56,648 nucleotides of DNA from Betaproteobacteria bacterium (GTDB lineage Bacteria > Pseudomonadota > Gammaproteobacteria > Burkholderiales > Sulfuricellaceae). The notes under the pieces are model-generated. The model saw only the letters and a list, made by a program, of their open reading frames with translations, ran no database searches and was not told where the DNA came from. The stretch spans positions 1 to 56,648 of the forward strand of contig JAJFTF010000054.1 in NCBI GenBank assembly GCA_021373185.1, read 5' to 3'. The translations under genes were made by a program, and so were the position numbers. The first letter of the stretch is position 1, and each line of letters opens with the position of its first letter. Positions 8,133 to 17,141 of the stretch are shown one piece after another.

Positions 8133-9647
8133 ATGAGCCCCACAAGAAAAATTGTCGACATCCCTTTCAACCGCGTCGAAGGCGATCTGGAGGTGCGCGT
8201 CGAGCACGACGATGGCGCGATCACCGACGCATGGAGCGCCGGCACGCTGTATCGCGGCTTCGAAAATCTGATGATCGGTCGCGGCGCCCTTGACGGGCTG
8301 GTGATGACGCCGCGTATCTGCGGCATCTGCTCGACTACCCACCTGATGGCCGCCGCACGCGCGCTCGACGCGATTGCCGGCGTGACCCCGCCGGATAACG
8401 CCATCCGCCTGCGCAACATTGCATTGATGGCGGAGCATGTGCAGAGCGACGTGCGCCAGAGCGTATTGATGTTCATGGCCGATTTCGCCAACCCGGCGCA
8501 TCAACGGCATTCGTTGTTCGAGCAGGCGCAGCAGCGCTACACCACGATGGGCGGCAGTTCGTTCATCGACGTCATCCGCGAAACCAAAAAAATCCTCGAA
8601 GTCGTCGCCATGATCGGCGGCCAGTGGCCGCATTCCTCCTACATGGTGCCGGGCGGCATCGCCTTTGAGCCCTCGCAGGCGCATCTGCTGCAATGCCTCC
8701 AGATCGTGCGCAGCTATCGGCAATGGTATGAGCGCCGCATCCTCGGTTGCAGCATCGAACGCTGGCTGGCGGTGGACAGCCGCGCCGCACTGGACGTCTG
8801 GCTGGACGAAAACAGCACGCAGCGCGAAAGTGAAGTGGGCTTCCTGCTGCGTTTCGGGCGCGAACTGGGACTCGATGCTATTGGTCGCGGCAACGAGGCA
8901 TTCCTGTCCTACGGCTCGCTCGATCTACCCGCCGACACAGATGCGGTCGCCTCGACTCGGCAACTGGTGGCGGCTGGCGTGGTTCGCCGCACAACAGCAG
9001 AAACATTCGATGCGGCAAAAATCGCCGAAGACGTGTCGCATGCCTGGTACAAGAAAGCGCTGGGCGCTCTTCATCCTTTCAATGGCGAAACACAACCCTA
9101 CGCGACGGGGCGGGAGGGTGGCGCCTATTCCTGGATCAAGGCGCCGCGCTACGACGGTTCGGTAGTCGAAACCGGGCCGCTGGCCGAAGCAGTGATCGAC
9201 CGCCGCCCCCTGTTCCTGGATTTTCTCGCCGGTCCCGGCGCTTCGGCGCTGACCCGGCAACTTGCGCGCCTGACGCGCCCGACAACCTTGCTGGCGGCGA
9301 TGGAAACCTGGCTCGTCGAATGTATCGCCACACACGGCGCTACCATCATCGCCGGCGATGGACAGGTGCCCGACGGTCAAGGCTTCGGCCTGACCGAGGC
9401 GGCGCGCGGCGCACTCGGCCACTGGGTGAGCATCGAAAACGGCAAGATCGCCCGCTACCAGATCATTACCCCAACTGCATGGAACGGTTCACCGCGCGAC
9501 GAAGGCGGCGTGCGCGGCGCCTGGGAAGAAGCGCTGGTCGGTACCCCCATCGCCGATCCAGACAATCCGGTCGAAGCGGGTTATGTCATCCGCTCCTTCG
9601 ATCCCTGCCTGGTTTGCGCCGTGCACACCGTGAAGCGCAACCATTAA
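8133..9647 (+). CDS. hupV: [NiFe]-hydrogenase large subunit, group 2 (HupV/HoxC-like)
   Basis: This 504-aa catalytic subunit shows the N-terminal signature NRVEGDLEV, the first Cys pair in RICGICSTTH and the second in DPCLVCAVH, which together coordinate Ni and Fe. The protein ends only six residues after the last conserved His (TVKRNH). That resembles sensory hydrogenases, which lack the usual 15-30 residue cleaved tail, yet a maturation protease gene follows one base later. It lies 13 bases after the small subunit. H2 uptake cannot be excluded, but no b-type cytochrome or other electron acceptor is encoded nearby. Confidence 0.92.
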   Translation: MSPTRKIVDIPFNRVEGDLEVRVEHDDGAITDAWSAGTLYRGFENLMIGRGALDGLVMTPRICGICSTTHLMAAARALDAIAGVTPPDNAIRLRNIALMAEHVQSDVRQSVLMFMADFANPAHQRHSLFEQAQQRYTTMGGSSFIDVIRETKKILEVVAMIGGQWPHSSYMVPGGIAFEPSQAHLLQCLQIVRSYRQWYERRILGCSIERWLAVDSRAALDVWLDENSTQRESEVGFLLRFGRELGLDAIGRGNEAFLSYGSLDLPADTDAVASTRQLVAAGVVRRTTAETFDAAKIAEDVSHAWYKKALGALHPFNGETQPYATGREGGAYSWIKAPRYDGSVVETGPLAEAVIDRRPLFLDFLAGPGASALTRQLARLTRPTTLLAAMETWLVECIATHGATIIAGDGQVPDGQGFGLTEAARGALGHWVSIENGKIARYQIITPTAWNGSPRDEGGVRGAWEEALVGTPIADPDNPVEAGYVIRSFDPCLVCAVHTVKRNH

Positions 9648-9648
9648 A

Positions 9649-10074
9649 ATGGCCGCCCGCATCCTCTGCATCGGCAACCGCTTTGTCGGCGAAGACGATT
9701 TCGGGCCGCGAGTTTACGATACGCTGGCGGGCATGGAGTGTCCGGCTGATGTGGATATCGTCGATGGCGGCCTGGCCGGTCTCAACTTGCTGCGCTATCT
9801 CGAAGACGGCAGACCGGTCATCTTTGTCGATGCGGTTAGCGGCTTCGCCCCGGTTGGTGAAATCACCGTGATCGACGGCGACATCGTCGCGCGCCAGGCG
9901 CCAGGCAAGTTTGGCCACGAAGCCGGCCTGCCTTTTTTGCTGCATGTCCTGCCTGCGGTGATCGACAATCCGCCGCCTCGAGTTCGCCTCATCGGCTGTG
10001 AAGGAGGCGCATCGGACGATGCCGTTCTGGATGCGGCCCGCCTCAGCCTGCAACTCGCCCTGGAGGCGCAGTGA
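9649..10074 (+). CDS. Hydrogenase maturation protease (HyaD/HupD/HoxM family)
   Basis: In this family the endopeptidase checks nickel insertion and trims the large-subunit C-terminus. The 141-aa protein has the family N-terminus (ILCIGNRFVGEDDFG, an acidic Ni-sensing position), a central FVDAV with the second acidic ligand and FGHEAGLP with the histidine ligand. It starts one base after hupV. This is odd because the neighbouring large subunit has only a six-residue tail after its last ligand; the true substrate may be that short tail, or another hydrogenase encoded outside the window. Confidence 0.85.
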   Translation: MAARILCIGNRFVGEDDFGPRVYDTLAGMECPADVDIVDGGLAGLNLLRYLEDGRPVIFVDAVSGFAPVGEITVIDGDIVARQAPGKFGHEAGLPFLLHVLPAVIDNPPPRVRLIGCEGGASDDAVLDAARLSLQLALEAQ

Positions 10075-10128
10075 ATCGCCTGAAACTCGACACACCCCTT
10101 GCGGAACGCTGCATGGAGATATTCATTC

Positions 10129-11838
10129 ATGGGACATGATGATGCGATTCTGGCTGCGGCAGACAGCAGATATATTGCGCTCGAAGAAGAGAACCGCATG
10201 CTGCGCGCAGAAATTCGCGTGGCACGAGAGGCGGCGGAAATCACCACCAAACTGGTGGTCGAGCAGTTCGAAAAAACCGACGCCATCCTGAACCGTTTCC
10301 AGGATGCAAATGCTCGCCTGGTTGAAAGCAACGATGAACTGGAGGCGGCAAAGCAACGCCTCCAGAAACTGGATCAACTGAAATCGGATTTTCTTTCCTC
10401 TGTTTCCCACGAATTGCGCACACCACTCACTTCGATCAGGGGATTCGCCCACCTGGTCGAGCGCGAGTTTTCCCGCAGCTTTTCATCTCTGGCCGGGGAA
10501 GATTCCGGGCTGCACAAGAAATCCGAGCGCATCCGCGAAAATCTGGCGATCATTCTCAAGGAATCGGATCGCCTTACCCGCCTCATCAACGACGTACTCG
10601 ACCTGGCCAAGATCGAGGCAGGACGCGTCGAGTGGCGCGACACCCTGATCCAGACAGAGACATTGGTGCATGATGCCGTCAACGCGGCACGCGGCATGTT
10701 CGACCAGAAACCCGGCATCGAATTGAAAATCGAAATCCAGGAAAAGTTGCCATCTTTCATCGGCGATGCGGATCGCATGTTGCAGGTGCTGGTCAATCTG
10801 CTTAACAATGCCGTGAAGTTCACCGATCAAGGCATGGTGACGGTGAAAACCTTCCTCAACGCGGAAAGTTTGATCCAGATAGAAGTCATCGACAGCGGCA
10901 TCGGCTTTCCTCCAGAAGATGCCGACGCGATTTTCGACAAATTCCAGCAGGCAAAACATGGCGATACCTTGATGGACAGGCCCGCCGGCACTGGTTTGGG
11001 GTTGTCCATTTCGCGCGAGATTGTCGAACGGCACGGAGGGAGAATTAAAGCGCAGTCGCAACCGGGCAAGGGCAGCACATTTACACTATCGTTACCACCC
11101 GCTGCCGAGAGCATGGCGGAAACCACCGGTGTTGCCCCGCAACTCGCGCCTGTTAAGGACAAAGACAAACATCTTGAAACGGATAAGGCCACGCCGTCGG
11201 GTTCGGTCGATAAGCCCAAGGTGTTGGTGGTGGATGATGATGCAGGTGTGCGCGACTATCTTGCACAGTTATTGCAAGAACAGGGCTATAACGTCGTTAT
11301 GGCAACAGACGGACAAACGGCAATAGCCACTGCGCGAGCGCATCGCCCCGACCTGATTACCATGGATATTGCCATGCCGGTGATGGATGGGCGCATAGCG
11401 ATCACCAAATTACGCGCCGACCCTGAGTTGCAGCACATTCCCATCATGGTGGTGTCAGCCATTTCCGGCTGGGAAACGGCAGGCGGAGATATGGCCATGG
11501 CCAAGCCGCTCGATGAGTCGCGCTTTTTGAAAAACATTCATTTACTGCTGAATGGCGATGAAATCGCGGAGCCTAAAAAAATTCGATTCCTGGTGATCTA
11601 CGAGATGGAGCGAAATTCGGCGATGGCGCCAAGCGGATTCACAGCGCATTGCGAGATGGATTTTTGCCCTGTCGATGAACTCTCATCCCGCATCCAGTCT
11701 GGTTTTCAAGGGATGGTGGCCATCCCTGTCAATTTGCTCAGCAAGATCGATTTAAACATGCTGAATGCAGCCCCATCTCTGGAAGTTATGATCATGCCGG
11801 TGCCGGTCGCAGCGTGCGAAGCCGACCTGAAATCGTAA
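10129..11838 (+). CDS. Soluble hybrid histidine kinase with C-terminal receiver and an unrecognised C-terminal module
   Basis: No membrane segment, PAS or GAF domain is present. Residues 1-85 are a long predicted coiled coil (EEENRMLRAEI, ESNDELEAAKQRLQKL). It is followed by a HisKA domain (SVSHELRTP, phospho-His94) and a HATPase domain (NLLNNAVKF, DSGIGF, GTGLGLSI). A receiver domain comes next (VLVVDDD, phospho-Asp413 in ITMDIAMP, Lys in MAKPL). A final stretch of about 75 residues (KIRFLVIYEMER ... LEVMIMPV) is shared only with the kinase at 12267. ATG 10129 follows GGAG at 10115-10118; the frame is open back to a TTG at 10099. Its position directly behind the hydrogenase genes suggests it receives the H2 signal through the coiled coil. 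Confidence 0.85.
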   Translation: MGHDDAILAAADSRYIALEEENRMLRAEIRVAREAAEITTKLVVEQFEKTDAILNRFQDANARLVESNDELEAAKQRLQKLDQLKSDFLSSVSHELRTPLTSIRGFAHLVEREFSRSFSSLAGEDSGLHKKSERIRENLAIILKESDRLTRLINDVLDLAKIEAGRVEWRDTLIQTETLVHDAVNAARGMFDQKPGIELKIEIQEKLPSFIGDADRMLQVLVNLLNNAVKFTDQGMVTVKTFLNAESLIQIEVIDSGIGFPPEDADAIFDKFQQAKHGDTLMDRPAGTGLGLSISREIVERHGGRIKAQSQPGKGSTFTLSLPPAAESMAETTGVAPQLAPVKDKDKHLETDKATPSGSVDKPKVLVVDDDAGVRDYLAQLLQEQGYNVVMATDGQTAIATARAHRPDLITMDIAMPVMDGRIAITKLRADPELQHIPIMVVSAISGWETAGGDMAMAKPLDESRFLKNIHLLLNGDEIAEPKKIRFLVIYEMERNSAMAPSGFTAHCEMDFCPVDELSSRIQSGFQGMVAIPVNLLSKIDLNMLNAAPSLEVMIMPVPVAACEADLKS

Positions 11839-11873
11839 CGCTACAGCGTACAGAATAAAAAATGGAGAAGATG

Positions 11874-12254
11874 ATGAGCAGAAACATGAAAATAGCGATT
11901 GTGGACGACGAAATTCATATCCGCTCCTTGCTGGAACAAACCCTGGAAGACCTGGAAGGCGAGCCGGACATTCTGATCGCGGCAAACGGCGCGGAAGGCT
12001 TGGCGTTGATCGAACGCGAGCAGCCACAACTGGTGTTCCTGGATGTCATGATGCCGCTGATGAACGGCTATGAAGTGTGCGCGGCGGTACGAAAAAATCC
12101 TGGGTTAAGCGGCACCACCATCGTCATGCTGACCGCCAAGGGCCAGGAATCGGATCGGGTGCGGGGGCTGGAAGAAGGCGCGCATCGTTTTATCACCAAG
12201 CCGTTCGATCCCGATGAGATTCTCGATCTGGCGCGCGAAATACTTGGACTGTGA
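11874..12254 (+). CDS. Single-domain response regulator (receiver only)
   Basis: The 126-aa protein is a lone receiver domain: acidic pocket VDDE, phospho-acceptor Asp57 in VFLDVMMP, switch Thr in MLTAKG and Lys in ITKPFDP. There is no output domain, so it must act by protein contact or as a phosphorelay intermediate. An in-frame ATG exists at 11862, but GGAG at 11864-11867 lies 6 bases before ATG 11874, which I therefore choose. It is nearly identical to the receiver at 14926. It sits between the two hybrid kinases, 12 bases before the next gene. Confidence 0.9.
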   Translation: MSRNMKIAIVDDEIHIRSLLEQTLEDLEGEPDILIAANGAEGLALIEREQPQLVFLDVMMPLMNGYEVCAAVRKNPGLSGTTIVMLTAKGQESDRVRGLEEGAHRFITKPFDPDEILDLAREILGL

Positions 12255-12266
12255 AGGGGGGATCAT

Positions 12267-14909
12267 ATGCTTTCCCGCAGCCTTCAAGCAAAGTTCATAT
12301 TGCCGGTTTCAGTCCTTGTCGTTGTCACCACGCTTGTCCTCGTCGCGATCATTTCGATCAGCAACAGCCGCAGCATTGAGCAATCCGCCCAGAGAGAAAG
12401 CCTGGAGAACCTCTCCAAGGTCAGACGGGTTCTTGCCGTTACCGACACGATCATGATGGAGCGCGTGAAGGGTTCGATGAAGTTGCTGATGGAACGCGGC
12501 GGCAGTATTGGCGCTCCGCGTCAGGGCCATTCGGTGGAAATCAAGGACAGAACGGCACCCGACCTGATTTTTGGCAGCCAGGCTCAGGCCAACCGCTTTG
12601 AATTGGTGGATGGCGTTACATCCAGCCAGGGGGGCACCGCCACGCTATTTTCCAAGGAAGGTGAAAATTTCGTGCGGATCAGCACCAACGTGAGACAAGG
12701 CGATAAACGCGCCGTTGGCACCGTACTCGACCCAAACGGTCAGGCCATCAAGGCCATCCGCGCAGACAGCGCTTTTTACGGCCAGGTCGATATTCTTGGC
12801 ACCCCCTTTCTCACCGGCTACGAACCCATGCGCGACAGCCAGAACAATATTGTCGGCCTCTGGTACGTAGGCTACAAAGTTGACATGCAGGCTTTGCAGG
12901 AATCCATTGCCCAGAGCCGCATTCTGAACAACGGATTTATCGCCCTGATGGATGATAAGGGTAAGGTGCGTTTCCATTCCGATAACGTCGCTCCTGAAGT
13001 CGCCCTGAGTGTCGCCAACGGCAGTGTCCATGGGTGGGAGATTAAAAAAGAAACCTTCACCCCTTGGGGGTTTGTGATGGTGGCGGCTTATCCCAAAGAT
13101 GAAGTGAGCGGAACCGTAAGGAGGGAAGTTTTTGCCGTAGTGGCGGTTGGCGTGGTGCTGGGCTGCATCCTGATCGGTTTGCTGATCTGGTTGGCGCGCT
13201 CACTGGTTATCGCACCATTGAAAGAGGCGGTTGCCGTTGCCGGAGAAATCGCCAATGGCAATTTGACCGCCACGGTTATCTCACAACGCGAGGATGAAAT
13301 CGGTGTTTTGCTCAAGGCGCTGAACCACATGCAGGCATCCCTGCTCCAGATGATCGAGCGGATTACCAGTAACGCTCATAGCATTGACAAACTGGAGGCC
13401 GCCAAACAGCATCTTCAGAATCAGGATCAACTGAAATCGGATTTTCTCTCCTCGGTTTCCCACGAATTGCGCACGCCATTGACTTCGATCAGAGGGTTTG
13501 CCCACCTGGTCGAACGCGAGTTTTCCCGCAGTTTCGCCGCGCTGGCAGGGGATGACGCCGGATTGAACAAGAAATCCGAGCGCATCCGGGAAAATCTGGC
13601 AATCATCCTCAAGGAGTCGGATCGCCTCTCCCGCCTCATCAACGACGTGCTCGATTTGGCCAAGATCGAGGCAGGGCGCGTCGACTGGCACGATGCGCCG
13701 ATACAGCCCGGCGTACTGGTGCGCGATGCGGTCAACGCAGCACACGGCATGTTCGAGCAGAAACCCGGTGTCGAACTGAAAGTTGAAGTCCAGGATAACT
13801 TGCCATTGTTCGTTGGCGATGCCGACCGCATGTTGCAGGTACTGATCAACTTGCTTAACAACGCCGCGAAGTTCACCGACCGGGGTACGGTGGCGGTGCA
13901 GGCGTTTCTCAACTCGAAAAACCTGATCCAGATTGACATCCGCGACAGCGGCATCGGGTTTCCCCCGGAAGAAGCCGAAGCGATTTTCGACAAATTCCAG
14001 CAGGCCAAGCATGGCGACACTCTGACAGATCGCCCCAAAGGCACCGGCCTGGGGTTGGCCATTTCACGCGAAATCGTCGAGCGGCACGACGGAAAAATCC
14101 AGGCGCAATCGCAGCCGGGCGAAGGCAGCGTATTTACCGTATTGTTGCCCCCCGCCACGGAGAGTCTGGCGAAAACCACCGATATCACGTCACGCATCGC
14201 GTCCTTAGCCACCGAAGAACAGCGCCGCACAATGGACGAAGGGATGCCGTCAGATAAAAGCGGGAAACCCAGAGTACTGGTGGTGGATGACGACGAAGGC
14301 GTACGCGACTATCTCACCCAATTATTGCAGGAACAGGACTACGACGTTATTTCTGCGGCGGATGGTCAAGCGGCAGTGGCTGCCGCGCAAGCATATCGCC
14401 CCGACCTGATTACCATGGATATCGCCATGCCGGTTATGGATGGACGCACCGCCATCGCCAAGCTGCGCGCCGATCCCGGCTTGCAGCACATCCCCATCAT
14501 GGTGGTATCGGCGCTTCCCGGCTGGGATACGGCAGGCGGAGATTTGGCCATGCCCAAGCCGCTTGACGAGCCACATTTCCTGAAGAATATCCATTTGCTG
14601 TTGGGCCGCAGCGAAAGTGCAGAAGCCAAGAAAATGCATTTCCTGGTGCTCTACGATATGGAACGGGATTCGGCGATGGCACCAAGCGGATTATCGGCTC
14701 ATTGCGAAATGGATTTTTGCCCTCTCGATGAACTGTCCGCCCGCATCCAGTCAGGTTTTCAGGGTATGGTTGTCGTTCCCACCGATTTGCTCGACAAGGT
14801 CGATTTGCACATGCTGAACGTAGCGCCGTCGCTGGAAGTCATGATCATGCCGGTGCAGATGGCAATGCGCACAACACCGGCAGAAATAATTACGCCCACT
14901 GCAGATTAG
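12267..14909 (+). CDS. Membrane hybrid histidine kinase: Cache sensor, HAMP, kinase, receiver, C-terminal module
   Basis: This 880-aa protein has a first membrane helix (about 10-32) and a periplasmic Cache-type sensor, probably the Cache_3/Cache_2 kind (GTPFLTGYEPMRDSQNNIVG, LWYVGYKV). A second helix (about 287-312) and HAMP follow, then HisKA (phospho-His399 in SVSHELRTP), HATPase (NLLNNAAKF, GTGLGLAI) and a receiver (phospho-Asp718 in ITMDIAMP). The final approximately 75-residue module (KKMHFLVLYDMER ... LEVMIMPV) matches that of the soluble kinase. From HisKA to the end the two kinases are closely similar at both protein and DNA level, so one arose by duplication. The ligand is unknown. 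Confidence 0.9.
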   Translation: MLSRSLQAKFILPVSVLVVVTTLVLVAIISISNSRSIEQSAQRESLENLSKVRRVLAVTDTIMMERVKGSMKLLMERGGSIGAPRQGHSVEIKDRTAPDLIFGSQAQANRFELVDGVTSSQGGTATLFSKEGENFVRISTNVRQGDKRAVGTVLDPNGQAIKAIRADSAFYGQVDILGTPFLTGYEPMRDSQNNIVGLWYVGYKVDMQALQESIAQSRILNNGFIALMDDKGKVRFHSDNVAPEVALSVANGSVHGWEIKKETFTPWGFVMVAAYPKDEVSGTVRREVFAVVAVGVVLGCILIGLLIWLARSLVIAPLKEAVAVAGEIANGNLTATVISQREDEIGVLLKALNHMQASLLQMIERITSNAHSIDKLEAAKQHLQNQDQLKSDFLSSVSHELRTPLTSIRGFAHLVEREFSRSFAALAGDDAGLNKKSERIRENLAIILKESDRLSRLINDVLDLAKIEAGRVDWHDAPIQPGVLVRDAVNAAHGMFEQKPGVELKVEVQDNLPLFVGDADRMLQVLINLLNNAAKFTDRGTVAVQAFLNSKNLIQIDIRDSGIGFPPEEAEAIFDKFQQAKHGDTLTDRPKGTGLGLAISREIVERHDGKIQAQSQPGEGSVFTVLLPPATESLAKTTDITSRIASLATEEQRRTMDEGMPSDKSGKPRVLVVDDDEGVRDYLTQLLQEQDYDVISAADGQAAVAAAQAYRPDLITMDIAMPVMDGRTAIAKLRADPGLQHIPIMVVSALPGWDTAGGDLAMPKPLDEPHFLKNIHLLLGRSESAEAKKMHFLVLYDMERDSAMAPSGLSAHCEMDFCPLDELSARIQSGFQGMVVVPTDLLDKVDLHMLNVAPSLEVMIMPVQMAMRTTPAEIITPTAD

Positions 14910-14925
14910 GACATTGGAAAACATG

Positions 14926-15309
14926 ATGAGTGAAAATGCAAAAATTGTGATTGTGGACGACGAGATTCACATCCGCTCCCTGCTTGAGCAAACTCTGGAA
15001 GATCTGGAAGGCGAACCGAAAATCCTGACAGCCGCCAATGGCGTGGAAGGCTTGGCGTTAATTGAGCGCGAGCATCCTCGTCTGGTGTTTCTGGATGTCA
15101 TGATGCCGCTGATGAACGGCTATGAAGTGTGTGCGGCAGTACGGAAAAATCCGGCGCTGGCTGACATCACCATCGTCATGCTGACCGCCAAGGGACAGGA
15201 ATCTGACCGGGTGAAAGGGTTGCAAGAGGGAGCGCATCGCTTTATCACCAAGCCGTTCGATCCCGACGAAATTCTGAACCTGGCGCGCGAAATGTTAGGA
15301 CATTCATGA
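14926..15309 (+). CDS. Single-domain response regulator, duplicate of the one at 11874
   Basis: A 127-aa lone receiver with VDDE, Asp57 in VFLDVMMP, MLTAKG and ITKPFDP, differing from the receiver at 11874 at only a modest number of positions. A TTG at 14914 and ATG at 14923 are also in frame; ATG 14926 has the best spacing to TGGAAA. Its stop overlaps the start of the HD-GYP gene (ATGA), so the two are translationally coupled. That suggests, but does not prove, that this receiver controls the phosphodiesterase, which has no receiver of its own. Confidence 0.9.
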   Translation: MSENAKIVIVDDEIHIRSLLEQTLEDLEGEPKILTAANGVEGLALIEREHPRLVFLDVMMPLMNGYEVCAAVRKNPALADITIVMLTAKGQESDRVKGLQEGAHRFITKPFDPDEILNLAREMLGHS

Positions 15310-17141
15310 TCAAGGCCGAACACTATCTCAAGTCCGCATGGGTACGTCGGCAGTTTGAGCTGATGCTACCTCTATTATCGTCCGGCATCAGTGCAGCGCT
15401 GCAACTTGGTGGCAAGCGTCTGGTGGAGTTCAACGAAGCCGGCCACGACTTGAGTGAAGGCGCCCCAGGTGTGCGAGCTTTTCCTTTAACGCTGGAAGGG
15501 GAGCAGGTAGGAACGCTGCTGCTGCGCCTGCCGGCGCAGAACGAAACAGCTCAAGTGGAGGCTTGGGGCAACCTCCTTGCCCATTCCCTGCAGGGAATGC
15601 TTGAAGCCGAACACGGGCGCCGTTCGGTCGCACGGGAGACGCTGGAAAGCTACCGCGAAATGGCCTTGCTGCAACGGGCTGTCACCGACCTCAACCATTC
15701 TCTCAAGCCCGCTGCAGTGGTTGCGGCCTTGCTCAAGGAATTCGACGGGCGCAACAACACGGCGGATTACGGCGCGGTATTTATGCGCGCTGCCGACAAC
15801 GACGATTGCGATCTGGCCGTATCCTTCGGCGAAAACGCCGGAAAAGATTTTGCCCGGCTCAAGGACAGCCGCTTGTTCGCTGACATAAGCGTTCGCGAAA
15901 CGGGCGATATCGTCAACGATTTATCATCATCGCCATTGTGGGCCGGAGACGTGGCGAATTTTCAGGCATTGCTGTGGCTGCCGCTGGTCGCCGATGGAGA
16001 GAGGCTCGGTCTGCTGGTGCTGGCGTCCCGCCACATCGAAGGGTTTAGCGCCGCCGACCTGAAACGCGCGCAAACACTGTCCTCCGTCGCCGCCACCGCC
16101 TTGCGCAACGCCCAGCTTTATGCCGCCGAACAAAAAATGTTCCAGTCTTTCGTCAGGGTTATCGCCACCGCCATTGACGCCAAATCACCCTACACCGCCG
16201 GGCACTGTCGCCGTGTGCCGGAGATCACGCTGATGATCGCGGAGGCGGCGCACCAAGCCAACAGCGGGCCGTTCGTCGATTTCACGCTGGACGAAGATGA
16301 ACGCAACGCCATGGAAATCGCCGCCATGCTGCATGATTGCGGCAAAGTGGTCACCCCGGAATGGGTGGTCGACAAGGCCACCAAGCTGGACTGCATCGCC
16401 AATCGCATCCACCTGGTCGCCCTGCGCTTCGAAGTATTGCGGCGGGACGCGTTGATCGCCCGCTATCGCGCGTTGGCCGAGGGAGAAAAACCGGAGTCCG
16501 CCGAGACGGTTTATCAAGAGCGCCTGCGCCAGCTCGACGACGATTTTTCGTTCCTCGAAAAATGCAACACGGGCACCGAGTTCATTTCCAGTGAACATCT
16601 CGCGCGTATCGAAAGCATCGCCCAGCAGCGCTGGAACGATACTCGCGGGGAAAACCACCCCCTGCTGACCGAAAATGAGGTTTACAACCTCGCCATTCAA
16701 CGCGGCACACTGAACCCGGAAGAACGAATCATCATCGAATACCACGCCGTCCATACCATCAACATGCTGTCGCAAATTGCATTCCCCCGCTCATTGCGCA
16801 ATGTCACTGAATACGCCGCCGGGCATCATGAACGTATGGATGGAAAGGGTTATCCACGCGGACTGAAAGGCGACCAGTTGTCGATTCCAGCGCGCATGGT
16901 GGCCATCGCCGACATCTTCGAAGCGCTTACCGCGCCAGACCGACCCTATCGCAAACCCGGCAAATTGAGTTGGGCCATCGACATCATGCACCGCATGAAG
17001 CTGGACAATCACATCGACGGCGATTTATTCGACCTGTTTCTTTCCGAAAAGGTTTATCTGGCCTATGCCAGCAAGCACCTTGCCGCCAATCAGATCGACG
17101 AGGTGGATGCCAGCCGATATCTTGCCGGGCGGGGGTCATAG
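15306..17141 (+). CDS. GAF and HD-GYP domain protein, predicted c-di-GMP phosphodiesterase
   Basis: HD-GYP proteins hydrolyse c-di-GMP. The 611-aa protein has an N-terminal region (1-110) I do not recognise, a GAF-like domain (about 120-275, ending SVAATALRNAQLYA) and an HD-GYP domain (about 280-600). The metal-binding HD is at 343-344 in MLHDCGKV. The second histidine motif is HHERMDGKGYPRGL with GYP at 515-517, followed by ARMVAIADIFEALT. A roughly 100-residue stretch between HD and GYP (LEKCNTGTEFI) is longer than in minimal family members. All key residues are present, so it is probably active. It is coupled to the receiver upstream and followed directly by a kinase gene. Confidence 0.9.
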   Translation: MIKAEHYLKSAWVRRQFELMLPLLSSGISAALQLGGKRLVEFNEAGHDLSEGAPGVRAFPLTLEGEQVGTLLLRLPAQNETAQVEAWGNLLAHSLQGMLEAEHGRRSVARETLESYREMALLQRAVTDLNHSLKPAAVVAALLKEFDGRNNTADYGAVFMRAADNDDCDLAVSFGENAGKDFARLKDSRLFADISVRETGDIVNDLSSSPLWAGDVANFQALLWLPLVADGERLGLLVLASRHIEGFSAADLKRAQTLSSVAATALRNAQLYAAEQKMFQSFVRVIATAIDAKSPYTAGHCRRVPEITLMIAEAAHQANSGPFVDFTLDEDERNAMEIAAMLHDCGKVVTPEWVVDKATKLDCIANRIHLVALRFEVLRRDALIARYRALAEGEKPESAETVYQERLRQLDDDFSFLEKCNTGTEFISSEHLARIESIAQQRWNDTRGENHPLLTENEVYNLAIQRGTLNPEERIIIEYHAVHTINMLSQIAFPRSLRNVTEYAAGHHERMDGKGYPRGLKGDQLSIPARMVAIADIFEALTAPDRPYRKPGKLSWAIDIMHRMKLDNHIDGDLFDLFLSEKVYLAYASKHLAANQIDEVDASRYLAGRGS

